Assembly (NCBI RefSeq): GCF_002865645.1
Contig: NW_020194638.1
Coordinates: 496,001 to 560,000 of the forward strand
DNA: 64,000 bases
Reading direction: 5' to 3'
DNA from: Hyaloscypha bicolor E
Taxonomy: Eukaryota; Ascomycota; Leotiomycetes; Helotiales; Hyaloscyphaceae
The stretch's first letter is position 1. Every line of letters starts with the position of its first letter. Under the pieces are notes generated by a model that ran no database searches, was not told the DNA's origin, and was given only the letters and a program-made list of their open reading frames with translations. Both the position numbers and the translations under genes were made by a program. Of the stretch, positions 44,521 to 55,760 are shown in pieces.

Positions 44521-44547
44521 CCCACCCACACCCACACCCACACCCAC
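44521..44547 (+). repeat. CCCACA microsatellite
   Basis: About four and a half tandem copies of CCCACA (cacccacaccca...). Confidence 0.85.
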
Positions 44548-44856
44548 TGCATCGCACTTTGCCGGAGGAAGTGATACAAGTACATCCATCATACAGTAGG
44601 ACAACCAGCGGCGCAGCGGGGGAGGGGGAAATGATCTGAGGCTATTCGTGGGCCTCAGTGTTGCTTCCAGCATCAACTTGAGGCTGGGCGGCGAGAGCCA
44701 GGAAGCAATCCGGAGGCACGGAAATGCCTCCTCGATGTTTGCTGTGGCTGTACTTGTACTAACTGAACTGCACTTCGTAGCTGCAAGCGAATCCATGGCT
44801 GGATTGTCGTGATCGCAGAAGTCTCAGTCTCTGATTTTATGCCCCGCGGAACGGAC

Positions 44857-44881
44857 GCCCATCAACGCCCATCAACGCCCA
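44857..44881 (+). repeat. CGCCCATCAA decamer repeat
   Basis: Two to three tandem copies of cgcccatcaa, ending in cgccca. Short and isolated. Confidence 0.6.
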
Positions 44882-45553
44882 CCCTATGCCTCTCGCGTCT
44901 CTTGCTCTCTCCAGACTCCCAGACTTCCAGAGCGAGCGCCGGCACGTTCAGCCTCTATTCCGCATTCATCAAAGTGTGGAATCGAAATCGCCCAAAATCG
45001 ACGGCGACAACTAAACATGGGCTTCACTGCCGCCAACCACCCCTAGCGCCACCATGCGCACCTGGATCGCCAGTCCCTGCAATTCCGTCTCTCGTCCAGT
45101 CCAGACTCGACCCGCCCAATGCGACCCCAGCAGCATGTCTCTGAATGTCATCGCGCACCGCAAAGTCGTGCTCTGATGTATCATCGTGTGCTACTCCCAG
45201 AACGTGCACATGGATGGGCATGGGCAAGCCCGAGTCGCAGCAGGGGCCCCGTCCCACGGTCCCACGCCTTTTCCGAACTTCAAAGGTTGAATCTCCCCCC
45301 TCCCCCCCCCCGAGATCTTCCACATTCCTGTCACCTCTCACATCCCAACCTCGCCTGACCGTTTTCGTCGCCTTTCATTGTTGGAGAAGAAGCATTCGGC
45401 CTGTACGGGAACAAGGACATTCATAGCATTATTGGAAGAGCATTGGATTGGATTGCATGCCGGACGCAAGGAATCGCTCGTCTGGCCTCGGAACCTCTTC
45501 CCTTGACATCCCACCGCCCGCGGTAACATACATTCTTACAACGACACCTCACC

Positions 45554-46452
45554 ATGAAGCCCACATCACCGCTCTCTCTCCTCTTCTTCCTGCAACTCGC
45601 CTCCGCCCTCCCGCTCTCAACGGAAGAACTCATCCTCGTCGACTGCCGCAGCGCAACCTGTCATTCCCTCTCGAAGCCGAACACACCACCCACAAAGCTC
45701 TCCGAGCCGCACTTCCCCTCGCACCAGCTCTCTTCACCAGGACAACTCCTCAGCGAGATTTACAACAACGCGGTCCGCACGCCCTCCCCCAGTACTCCAC
45801 CAACCAGAGCGCTCTCCTCTCAACATCCACTCTCTTCCGCGTACCTCCTATCCCTCGGCTCGCCACCAGACACCACAACTCCCCTCCCATCAAAACCCAC
45901 CTCCGAGCTCCCGGACTTAAGGAAAGAAGATGCACAGCGGTACTGGGCATCGCAGTCCGCAGAAGGCACCACAGTCGCCGAGTTCGCGCCTTCCCAAGCA
46001 ATTCAGTTGTGTGGTCATGGAAGAGATCAGTATTTCAAGATCCAGGGAGCGTATCTGGCGAGGCAGTATAGCGATTTGATGGTTGTAGGGCTCGTGGTGT
46101 TGTTTTTGGCCATGGTGGTTGCGCTGGAGGCTTGTGAGAGGTGTGGTGATTTGTACGTCCCGCCCCAATTCCCCTCCAATTTTCGGAGAGAAATATGAAT
46201 TGAGCTAATTTCATGGCCAGGAGACATATAATCCGCGGAACTCGCAAACGACGCGGCGCAATCTACCTCGAGGACGAAGACGCGGTTTACGTCGTCAAGA
46301 AACCATTTCGCCTCCAACCTGCGCCTCCGCCTCGATTCAACATCTGCAGTTCCTTTATATCGGAACGGGATCAATATCGAGACGCGGATTCAGATACGGA
46401 GGTTGAAGGGGAGGGGTTCTCGTATGATAGTGATGCTTACGAGAAGGCTTAA
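45554..46452 (+). CDS. Single-pass membrane protein with signal peptide, unknown family
   Basis: Two exons, 45554-46152 and 46221-46452 (68-nt intron, GTACGT donor, GAGCTAAT branch), give 276 aa. Residues 1-18 form a signal peptide (MKPTSPLSLLFFLQLASA). The lumenal or extracellular part is Ser/Pro/Thr-rich, likely glycosylated and disordered. A single hydrophobic helix at about 175-192 (MVVGLVVLFLAMVVALEA) is followed by CERC, which could be palmitoylated, and a basic stop-transfer region (RGTRKRR). The cytosolic tail is acidic at its end (DADSDTEVEGE). Orientation is therefore type I. The family is not recognised; conserved Leotiomycete orphans have this layout. Confidence 0.8.
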
Positions 46453-47841
46453 TGGGAGGGAGAGGATTTAGTGATTTGATTTGATTTGATTTGCTGAGCG
46501 ATGATTTGGCTTTGCTTGGGGGAATTGATTGGGTCAAGGAGTTCAGGAAAAGGTGCATGCATACCACGGCGTTTGGGCAACTTGTTTCTCGAGGCATAAA
46601 GGCATGGAGAAATACCAATTAGATGGGAGACAGTTGAGAACGCAGTAGTCTTCCTCACTTCACTAGATGGATGGATGGTAGTTAGTTTGCCACGGCAAAG
46701 TCGATATCCCTCCCTCCTAAAAACGCAAAACACCATCACTCCACAAACAAAACCAAAATTTCCTCAGTTCCTCGTTTCTCAGGTTGTACCAGATCCCCCT
46801 ATTCAGCAGCTGAAGCCTCGCCTCGCCTCAGATCCCGAGGCTTTTTCTCACTGATTTTCCGTTGTGCTTCCTTGGCAGGGCCGAGAGACAGCCGAAAAGG
46901 AGCAGCAATGCCTCATCTGGGATCCTCGGATCCTGGGCCGTCTGGACGGGGAAACCTGGGATAGGCACGATGGCCCTGCAGCGGGAAACTCCCACTCGGA
47001 CGGAGATTTCGAGCCCTGCCGTGCTGACGAGCCGTGCTTACACAATACGAGGGCGGCCAAGGGGCGGTGTATTGTTAATTTATTAGACGCGCTCATCACT
47101 GTCTCACAAGCGGGTAAGGGATATGCTTGTATTTAGCCAGTGCTGGGTAGGCGGGAGTTTGCATGCATGCATAAATCGTTCGGAATGAGGAAAGAAGGTT
47201 CGAGGTACGAGATAGGGGACGTTATTGGAAAGAGGAGGATGAAGTGTGCGCGGTTTGTTGGTTGGCAGGAGTTCTTTCCTCCCTTCTTTTCTCCACTTCT
47301 CTCCTCTTGTACAACATTCTCGAATAGACACAAATCCTATCACCAACAGCGGCAGGATGTTATCTTACTCAAGGTTCGTTATCCCTGCTGGAGGTGCAGC
47401 GGTGAAAGATGCTCTCTGCTCTCGATACGGAGCCCTGGGATTAAATTTGAAATGTTTGATTAGAGGCAGGGAGATACTAGGACTTGTATTCTGAGGTGGT
47501 GGAGTGAGCTATAAAATTGCTAGTCGAATCGTGAGCATGTCGAGAATGAAAATTGATAAAGCAATCGGGTGCTTGAACAAAAGAAAACTCACAACTGTCG
47601 TCGATTTTGATAACAAGAGCAATAATGCCTTCCTTCACTTGAGCTCGTTGCTTTTCTGCTTCCTCGCCATCGAATCTTCCCAAAAACAGTTCCAAGGCAA
47701 TGAAACAGTTCAAAAGCTCGACCGACCTCACCAAGTTATTCAATCATTTCCTTGATTTTGACAGGTTCTATAGTCGACACCCAAAGATCGGGGCCGCAGC
47801 AATGCTGAACTGCTCTCTTCTTCAAACCTGCCACAGAAGCA
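46453..47841. other. Intergenic, no gene recognised
   Basis: A plus-strand frame at 46864-47136 is open for 90 codons and acidic, but has no domain or splice context. The rest is short frames only. Position 46475 holds a short TTTGA repeat. Confidence 0.45.
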
Positions 47842-48196
47842 TTATACTTGACCGGAATCCCTTCTGTCAGACTTCCTCGCAAGTCCTAGGGAGCCAAAGA
47901 CCCTGTCTTTGATATCTGTTGCCCGCGCTTTAGAGGCGTACTGGATCAAATCAACTAGAGGCAAATCCTCTGATGCTCGAAAGCGAGTTCTCAGAACCTT
48001 TCGATTGTGTTCGGATTGCCGTCCAAGCCAAACCCTCGCAGGCGGTGGGCGCATACACATCTCCCATCATGCCCACCAGCTGGTTCCTCTCGTCAACGCT
48101 GCTCTGATCGATGCAGAGTGCATTATACCAGTGGAACGTAACCAGCAAGTCGCAACCACGGCAGAACCACGGGCCCGCTACAAACCGTTGCTCCAC
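47842..48196 (-). pseudogene. HET-domain relic, truncated and frameshifted
   Basis: The minus strand reads WYNALCIDQSSVDERNQLVGMMGDVYA, the core motif of heterokaryon-incompatibility (HET) proteins, and then, in a different frame, ARVWLGRQSE, followed by SKARATDIKDRVFGSLGL, the two next HET motifs. A single frameshift near 48040-48060 separates them. The 5' part is missing: sequence upstream of 48240 is the AT-rich transposon block. No reliable 3' continuation was seen beyond the stop at 47842. HET proteins trigger cell death after fusion of unlike hyphae; this copy cannot make a full product. Confidence 0.82.
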
Positions 48197-48239
48197 TGTA
48201 ATAAGCCCGGACTAAAAGAGAATAAAAATACGCGTTAGG

Positions 48240-48495
48240 GGGCCTGAATGGGTCCTCTTAAAAAGCAAATTTGAACCCCTCTGGGAGACGCTATTTATAT
48301 GACTGCTATCCAAATTAATTACTTTTAAAGTATTATAGAGTAATACAGGTAACTTGTTCGTGCTATAGGCCGGAGTACTATAATTAGTAGTACTTTATAT
48401 TTTATATATATTCGGCTTACTAGAAATTATATCTTATAACTTAGAATACTATTTAACTACTCTAGAATATATTAGAGTAGTTAAGTAATATATAT
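48240..48495. other. AT-rich edge of the transposon block
   Basis: Composition changes abruptly near 48240 from mixed to very AT-rich. This short flank holds only short palindromic AT stretches and the target site of the copia element. Confidence 0.6.
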
Positions 48496-48500
48496 ATAAT

Positions 48501-48796
48501 TGTTGGTATAGCTGTTCCTTTGGGAGTCACGTGCGTAGTTACGGGACACGGGGCACGGGACATGGGCAATGGGATATGGGCAATGGGATATGGGATACGG
48601 GATATGATTATGTAACCTTGCGTCCTATTAGTGACTCGACTAGTAGACTAGATCCCTTTAGGCTTAGCAGATTTAGGGATTATATATTAATACTATAATA
48701 CTGCGATCCTTACTTCTAAATAATAACTTTACTAACTTATACAAATAGTACTTCTATACCTATATAATAGTGCCATATATTACTAGTAAACTAATA
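48501..48796 (+). repeat. 5' LTR of the copia element
   Basis: 296 bp. It starts tgttggtatagct and ends aaactaata. It contains a G-rich tract (48540-48606) of short gggatatgg/gggcaat units and is visibly less mutated than its 3' partner. Confidence 0.9.
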
Positions 48797-51700
48797 CTAA
48801 TTAGTTAGTACTTACAGATTAGGAAGAATTAAGCTATACTTGCCTAAGATTCGGTTATTTAGGGGCAAAGCTATTATTCTAGTTAAAAAGGGAATAACTA
48901 TTAATTCTATTACCTGTAATTCGATTATATAGGCAGGAAAGATATTTAATCTTACTAAGGCCTAATTATACTATATTAAAGAGGGAAATATTTATTAGTT
49001 CTATTACTTGTAATTCGGTTATATAGGTAGGAAGGGCACTTAATCTTGCCAAGTACTAAAACGGTTAGCTATTTAATTATCCCATTCTATTTCTATTTAA
49101 CTCCGATAAAACCCTCTCAAAAACTATCTTCTTTTAAACCCCTGGGGCTCTTAAGCTTTAGAACTATTAAGTTCTCCCGGAATCTCGATATTTTACTCCT
49201 TAAATTTCATTTCCTAAATTTCTTATTATAGACAAAATTTTTACCTCAAATATAATACCTATTATAAACTACTTATCTTATAAACTATTTTTTTCCTTAT
49301 AAACCTACTCTTTTTATAAACTACTATATCTCGAACTAGGTATAAGCCTATAGAATATATAATAGCAGAATATATTATAGTAGATAATTTCTTTATTAGA
49401 TCTATCTAATCTAATTACTTTATAAATAATAATAATTTCAAGAAATTAGTAAGAAAATAGAGATATGGAATTAATTTAAACTTTACTAAAGCAAATGAGA
49501 TAACTAAGTTCTTAGATATTAAGCTATTTTAATATATTCTCTATAAAATAATTAATAATAATTTTTGGGAGCTATTTAGATATAACTTTAAGGACTTTAC
49601 CTATTAAGGGAACTTTAATAAATTCGAACTTCTGGAGATACTATACCTATATAAGATTCTTTAGTATAGTAGTATATTTATATAATAGAATAATAGTACT
49701 AATACTATTATAAATACTTTATATACTATTATAAAAGAGAATAAATAGTATATATAGTTAAATAAGAATATATTAATAACTAGACTAGATTTTATTAAGG
49801 GACTAATCCTATTAGGCTTTATTACTTTTATAAAAAAAACAAGTATTTAGAACCTATTATCTTTAATATTCCTATATTACTATTACTTTTTCTACTATTT
49901 CCTCTACTACTATATCCTATATTTCTATTAGATTTATATACTAGTACAAAAGCTCTAGAAGTAAATAATATATTTTTACTATTATTACTATTATAACTAT
50001 ATCCAAATAATTCCTAATTCCCTTTAACTATAAGACTTATTAGAGAAGTTACTAAGATCTATACTAAAGAGTAAAAATATAATAGATCTAATAATAATTT
50101 TAATTATAAACTTACTATTTTCCTTAATATCTACTAATATATAAAGCTTTTATAAAAGGTACTAATACGAGCTTTTCTTATTATACTAAAGAAACTAACT
50201 CAAGACTATTTCTATAGTAACTAGCTCTCTTAATATATATATAAAGAGGCTTATATTAATATCTATAGCTTTTTTAAAGGCCCTAGATTTAAATATTAAA
50301 ATTTAGATAAGTGAAATACTATTATATTAGCTTTTATAATAGCTAAATTTCCGGAAAAAACAATATTTAAGACTATTTAACTACTAATTAATAAACTATA
50401 TTAATTATAGTATAGTCTTATATCTAATTTATAAAATACCAAATTCCTCTATAATAAGATTATTATCTCTTACTAAGGCTCCCGGATATATAGATATATA
50501 ATTTCAGATTCTCCTATAAATCTCGGCTAGCTTATTAATAAGCTCTAGTTATTTATTACTATATATGAGAGCAAATAATAAGCTAATCCCGAAACCTTCT
50601 TTACTAATTAATAATATTACTCTCAGAACTCTTTAAGCTATTATTCTTCCGGAAATTATTAATACGGATCCAGCTACAACTTCGGAACCCGTAATAACTA
50701 CTTTAAGCCCTGTAATTATAATAATTATATCCCAAAGTTATATTTTATATATAAGAAATCCGAATATTACTTATAGAAATATATATTAGAGAAATAAGAG
50801 GCTAAGAAGGCTCGATTTAGAAATAGAAATATTTATTAATTTAGATCCCGAAATACCTATAACTTTAATAAATGCTTTAATAGTACTTATATATAGTATA
50901 TTACTAAAGCTAAAAGCAAAGAAGATAATAAGAGTAATAAGAACAAACTAGTAAATAATACTTTTAAGGCTTTATTAGCAGAAATAGATAAAGAAGAGAA
51001 ATACTACCCAGATTTCTATTTTATTTTAATTAAGAGCTTTTTAGCTACTTTTACTACTTCTGCTTTATTAATAACTATAGCTAATATTCTTATAAATAAC
51101 CTTATTTCTCTTTTCCTTATATATTAGATAATAGGCGAAAACTATATCTTAGAGCCTATTAAATCCTTAATAGAAAATACCTAGACTTTTATAATTAATA
51201 ATATATTAAGATATAATACTTATTACTTTTATAAAGTTATAATTAATACCGGAGCCTCTAAATACTTAATTACTAGTTCTAACTAATTTCAAGCTCTCTA
51301 GTAAACTAATAATAGCATTAAACTTAATAAAATTACTAAAGATCAAGTTAATATCTAGTTTAGTATTAGATCTATAATAATAAGTATACTAATTAGATAA
51401 GTATAATTCTATATTATGTTTTTAAAAACTCTATTTTTACTTAACTTAGCTAATATAGACAAGCTAGAGATCTACTTTAATAATCTTACTAATTATCTTA
51501 TTATTTTTACTAGAAAATATATATCTATAATATAATGTTTTAGATATTCTTTCCTGCTTTAAAATACTATACTATAAGACTTTATTTCCGAATTCTTTAC
51601 TTATAATTCCTGCTTTTTTATAGAAGTCAAATTATAATATCCATATTATTATTTTGGTTATCTATTTATTAGTAAGCTTTGAAATATACTAGAATAAGTA

Positions 51701-54502
51701 GGCTATAATATTAATATAAAAGCCTTTAAGTATCTTATAAAGTATTATAAGTAATACTAGAAATATAGCTAATTATCTAGATAATTCAAGTTTAATCTAA
51801 GAGATAATATTAGCTTTAATTATTCTATTATTATTAATATTTTCTATATTTCCGATAAGCCTATATTTTATATTATTAATAAAGGTATTTAATATTAAGC
51901 TAGCTAATAGCTCTAGAATATTAGTATAATATATATCTGAAATATACTTAAGTAATACTAGATTAATAACTATTTAGGCCCTTCTAATTAGATTATAGTA
52001 GATACCGGAAAGCAGTTTACTAATAAGAAATTTGCTTAGCTTACGAATACTATAGGAACTAATATTAAGATTATTCCTATAGAAGCTTATAACTTTATCG
52101 GAATTATAGAATATTATTATAGCCTAATCTAATATATTTACCTTATTATTATAACTAAAGTTAACGGAATTAATAAGGATATTATACTTTAAATAGCTTT
52201 TAAGGCTATTAATAATTCTATAGAACCTAATAGTATTATCCTAATTCTTTTAATTTATAGTATTTTACCTCAAATAACTAAATATAATACCTTATTACCT
52301 ATTATATTATAGTAATTAGTAATACTTAAGAAAGTAATAATAGAAATTCAGAAGCTTTAAACTAGATATTAAATTACTAATACTTTAAATACCCGAAATA
52401 GTCTTAGTATTACTAATATCTATAAACTATTTCTGAATTTAAATATTCTTATTTAGTATAAAGGAAATACTAGTTAATCTAGTAATTAGAATAAACTATA
52501 TAAGCTAATAGCTATTAATAGAGAGAACTATATACTAGCTCTACTATATAGTAATACTACCTTCTATTTAATTTCTATAAAGCTCTTTTATATAGGAAAT
52601 ATTAAGGTTATTACTAATAGCCTCAAACCTAAACCTATTCCTAAATCTAATAATTAGGCTAAAGGTAATATAGCCATAATTCCTTCTATTATTCTACTAA
52701 AATATAATAGAGGATGCCCTTATAAGACCCCGGATATTATAGTATTCCTATAAAATAATAAACTATATAAGAATTCCCATTAAGTTAAAGTTACTAGCCT
52801 CCTAGAAAAGGGCATATTTAAGATTATTCCCAGATCTCAGATACTAAAAAAGGTATATATTTTTAATTCCCGGTTTATTAATAAGATTAAGAATAATAAT
52901 ATAGAAAAAGAGCTTAAGAAGTCGAGACTAGTTATCTAAGCTTATAATAATAGTAAGAAATATATAATATTAATATAATTATTTATTATCTAATATATTA
53001 GCCAGAGAATTATCCTTAGTATTACTATTATAATAATAAATACTATAGAATTATATTTATATAATATCTTATAAGCTTATATCTAATTAATAATTTTACT
53101 TAATTATAATTTCTATATTAATTTATTCTATAAGCTTACTAGAGAGCTAAATCTAAAGAATAATTCTGTTTTAAAAGTTATAAAACTATTATATAATATA
53201 CCGGAAGCTAGGAACTACTAGTTTAAAACTTATTATTCCTACTATATTAATAAGCTTTCTATAAAATAGTTAATTTACGACTCTTGCCTACTTTATAATA
53301 AGTAATTCTTCGGAATTATTAGCCTTTAAACTAATAATATCTTATTTATTAGAACTAATAATTTTGCAAAAGTAAAATAACTAAAGCTTTATAAGACTAA
53401 GTTCTTGGCTAAGAAGTATAAATTCCTTACTTTTAACTATAATCTCAAATTTAATAGAAGTATTATTTATATAGATACTACTAGAATTACTCTTATATAG
53501 GAATACTAATATAAGAACTTCCAAATTATTTCTATAAAGAATACTATTACTATAAGTAATAGGGGTACTATTTATTAAAATCTCTTTATTAAGAACTAAT
53601 ATATTACCTAATATATGAGAGAAGTATATATTATATTAGTCTATTAACCAAAAGCTTTATATAACCTATTAATTACTATTTAAGCTATTAAATTCTTAGA
53701 AACTAATATAAAGACACTTAATAAATATATTTAATAGCAAATTAAGAATACTACTAAAGAACTAAGATTTATAAAGCTAGTAAAAAAGTTCTTATATTTA
53801 ATTATTTTTATAGATATTTCGTTTATAAATAATAGAGATTTCTTTTCCTAAATCAGATATATTCTAGTTCTAGTAAATGGAACTAGATATACTAATATTA
53901 TCTACTAGTTCTTTACTAAATACAAAAGAATTACTAGAAGTATTCTCGCTTTAGAACTCTATAGTATAACTTACGGTTTTAATATAAGTACTTTAGTTAA
54001 ATCTATAATTAATAAAGTACTAGAAATAGAACTACTACTAGTTATCTATATAAATTTGAAGTTATTATATAAATGCCTTATTAAATTAGGTACTACTCGA
54101 GAGAAATGCCTAATAATTAATATAATATATCTTTACTAAATATATAAATAACGAGAAATCGCAGAAGTTAAGTAAATTAAAAGAGAATTAAATCCTGCCG
54201 ATTTTATAATAAAATTAAAGCTAATAAATACCCTCAAGTACCTAATTAATACAAATATTATATAATTAGATATAGAGAAATAGGTTAAATATAAATAGGA
54301 CAGAAAATAGATATATAAAATAAAAGAATATTATAGGAAGAAAAGTTATATATAAAAGGCCGCAGCCTTTAGTATATAACTAAAACCTCAGAAGTAATAT
54401 AAATATATAAAGCGTTTGGGAAATCTGGTACTAGGCCGGATTAGGGAATTTATATATAATTAGAAAGAGATACTATTTTTTGCGTTTTTAGAGAGTTTCT
54501 AG

Positions 54503-54798
54503 TATTAGTATAGCTATTTTTTTGAGAGTTATATATATAGTTATAGGATATGGGATACGGGATATAGATAATAAAATATAAGTAATAAGATATAAAATAT
54601 AGGATATAATTATATAACCTCGTATCTTATTAGTAACTTAACTAGTAAACTAGACCTCTTTAGGCTTAGTAGATTTAAGAATTATATATTAATATTATAA
54701 TACTATAATTCATACTTCTAAATAATAACTTTACTAACTTATATAAATAATACTTCTATACCTATATAATAGTATTATATATTACTAGTAAACTAATA
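54503..54798 (+). repeat. 3' LTR of the copia element
   Basis: 296 bp. It starts tattagtatagct, differing from the 5' LTR start by G-to-A changes, and ends aaactaata followed by the target duplication ataat. Confidence 0.9.
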
Positions 54799-54803
54799 AT
54801 AAT

Positions 54804-55449
54804 ACTATATATAATATACTAGTCTAATTAGATAAGGCTTCGAAATAGCCCGAATCTAGTATTATTATATTATCTAATTAAGTAATATTAAGACTTAGTA
54901 AATAAAATAGAACCTTAATATATTCTTAGATTTCTTTAGCTATTAAAAGTAAATTTTTCTTTTAAAATATTTTTATTATTTAAATTATATAATAGATTTA
55001 ATAAAAGTATTATTAAGATAATATTTTATTTAAAAAGCTAGGAGTTATTTAAAGACGAATTAGAAGAAGTAAAAATATAATAATAGAATTAAAATAATAG
55101 TTAGGACTTAAAAATCTAAAAAATTTATATATTAAAAATATTAAGCTAAAGAAAAGAAAGAAAGAGAAAAAGAAAAAAGAAAAAAAAAAAGAAAAAAAGA
55201 AATACTAATTAAAATTATTAAAATACTAGCTTACTAGAAAAAACTAATTATATAATAGCTATTTTTATATAGCTTTTAACTAGTATTATTAATAAAAAAA
55301 GCAAGAAAAGAAAGAATTTAAAAAAAGAAATCTAGTATTTAAATAGCCTTATATAAGCTCTAATATAAATTATATAATATTATTTAATATATGTTTTATT
55401 TATTTATTATTAATTAAATAAATATTAATTTATATATAAATATTCTTAA
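54804..55449. other. AT-rich spacer between two retrotransposons
   Basis: 646 bp of RIP-like DNA with an A/G-rich tract near 55155-55200. No identifiable domain; probably a fragment of another decayed repeat. Confidence 0.5.
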
Positions 55450-55454
55450 ATTAT

Positions 55455-55760
55455 TATAATAGATATATATAATAATATATAAATAAATGTTAGATATTAC
55501 GAATCTAGTTCCCTATTTTAGATAAAGCTTATAATTGGAATTATATGAATTATATAGAATTATATTTCCTAGTTAAGAGAGCTTTATATACTTGGCTAAA
55601 TACTAGGGAATATATAGAGAGATACTTCTAGTTTTAGAAAGAGATATTAATTAGTTTTTTATTAGAATTAATTCTTGGAATTAGTTATATTTATAAGTAT
55701 TATTCTATAGCTTATTTATCTTAACTATTTATATATTATTCTACTATTATATACCTTATA
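55455..55760 (+). repeat. 5' LTR of the gypsy element
   Basis: 306 bp, preceded by attat. Confidence 0.85.

Larger units (their letters stand above)
42901..45553. other. Long intergenic region with simple repeats
   Basis: 2.6 kb without a recognised gene. Microsatellites occur at 43940 (GAC-type), 44521-44547 and 44860-44880. The right end is C/T-rich and probably the promoter of the membrane protein at 45554. Several short open frames on both strands have low-complexity composition and are not called. Confidence 0.5.
48501..54798 (+). mobile_element. Ty1/copia LTR retrotransposon, RIP-decayed, complete with target duplication
   Basis: Two 296-bp LTRs (48501-48796 and 54503-54798) start TG/TA and end TA, flanked by the same 5-bp direct repeat ataat at 48496-48500 and 54799-54803. 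Between them, despite many stops, coding traces occur in copia order: protease-like NTGAS near 51246; integrase-like VDTGKQFTN near 51996; reverse transcriptase with NSRFINKIKN and KSRLVI*AYN near 52860-52950; RNase H-like FIDISFINNRD near 53810. Gag-like sequence would fill 49400-51000. LTR differences are almost all G-to-A or C-to-T, as expected of RIP. Not capable of movement. Confidence 0.9.

Noticed and set aside
46864..47136. Acidic 90-codon plus-strand frame
   Set aside because: No homologous motif, no splice signals and atypical composition.
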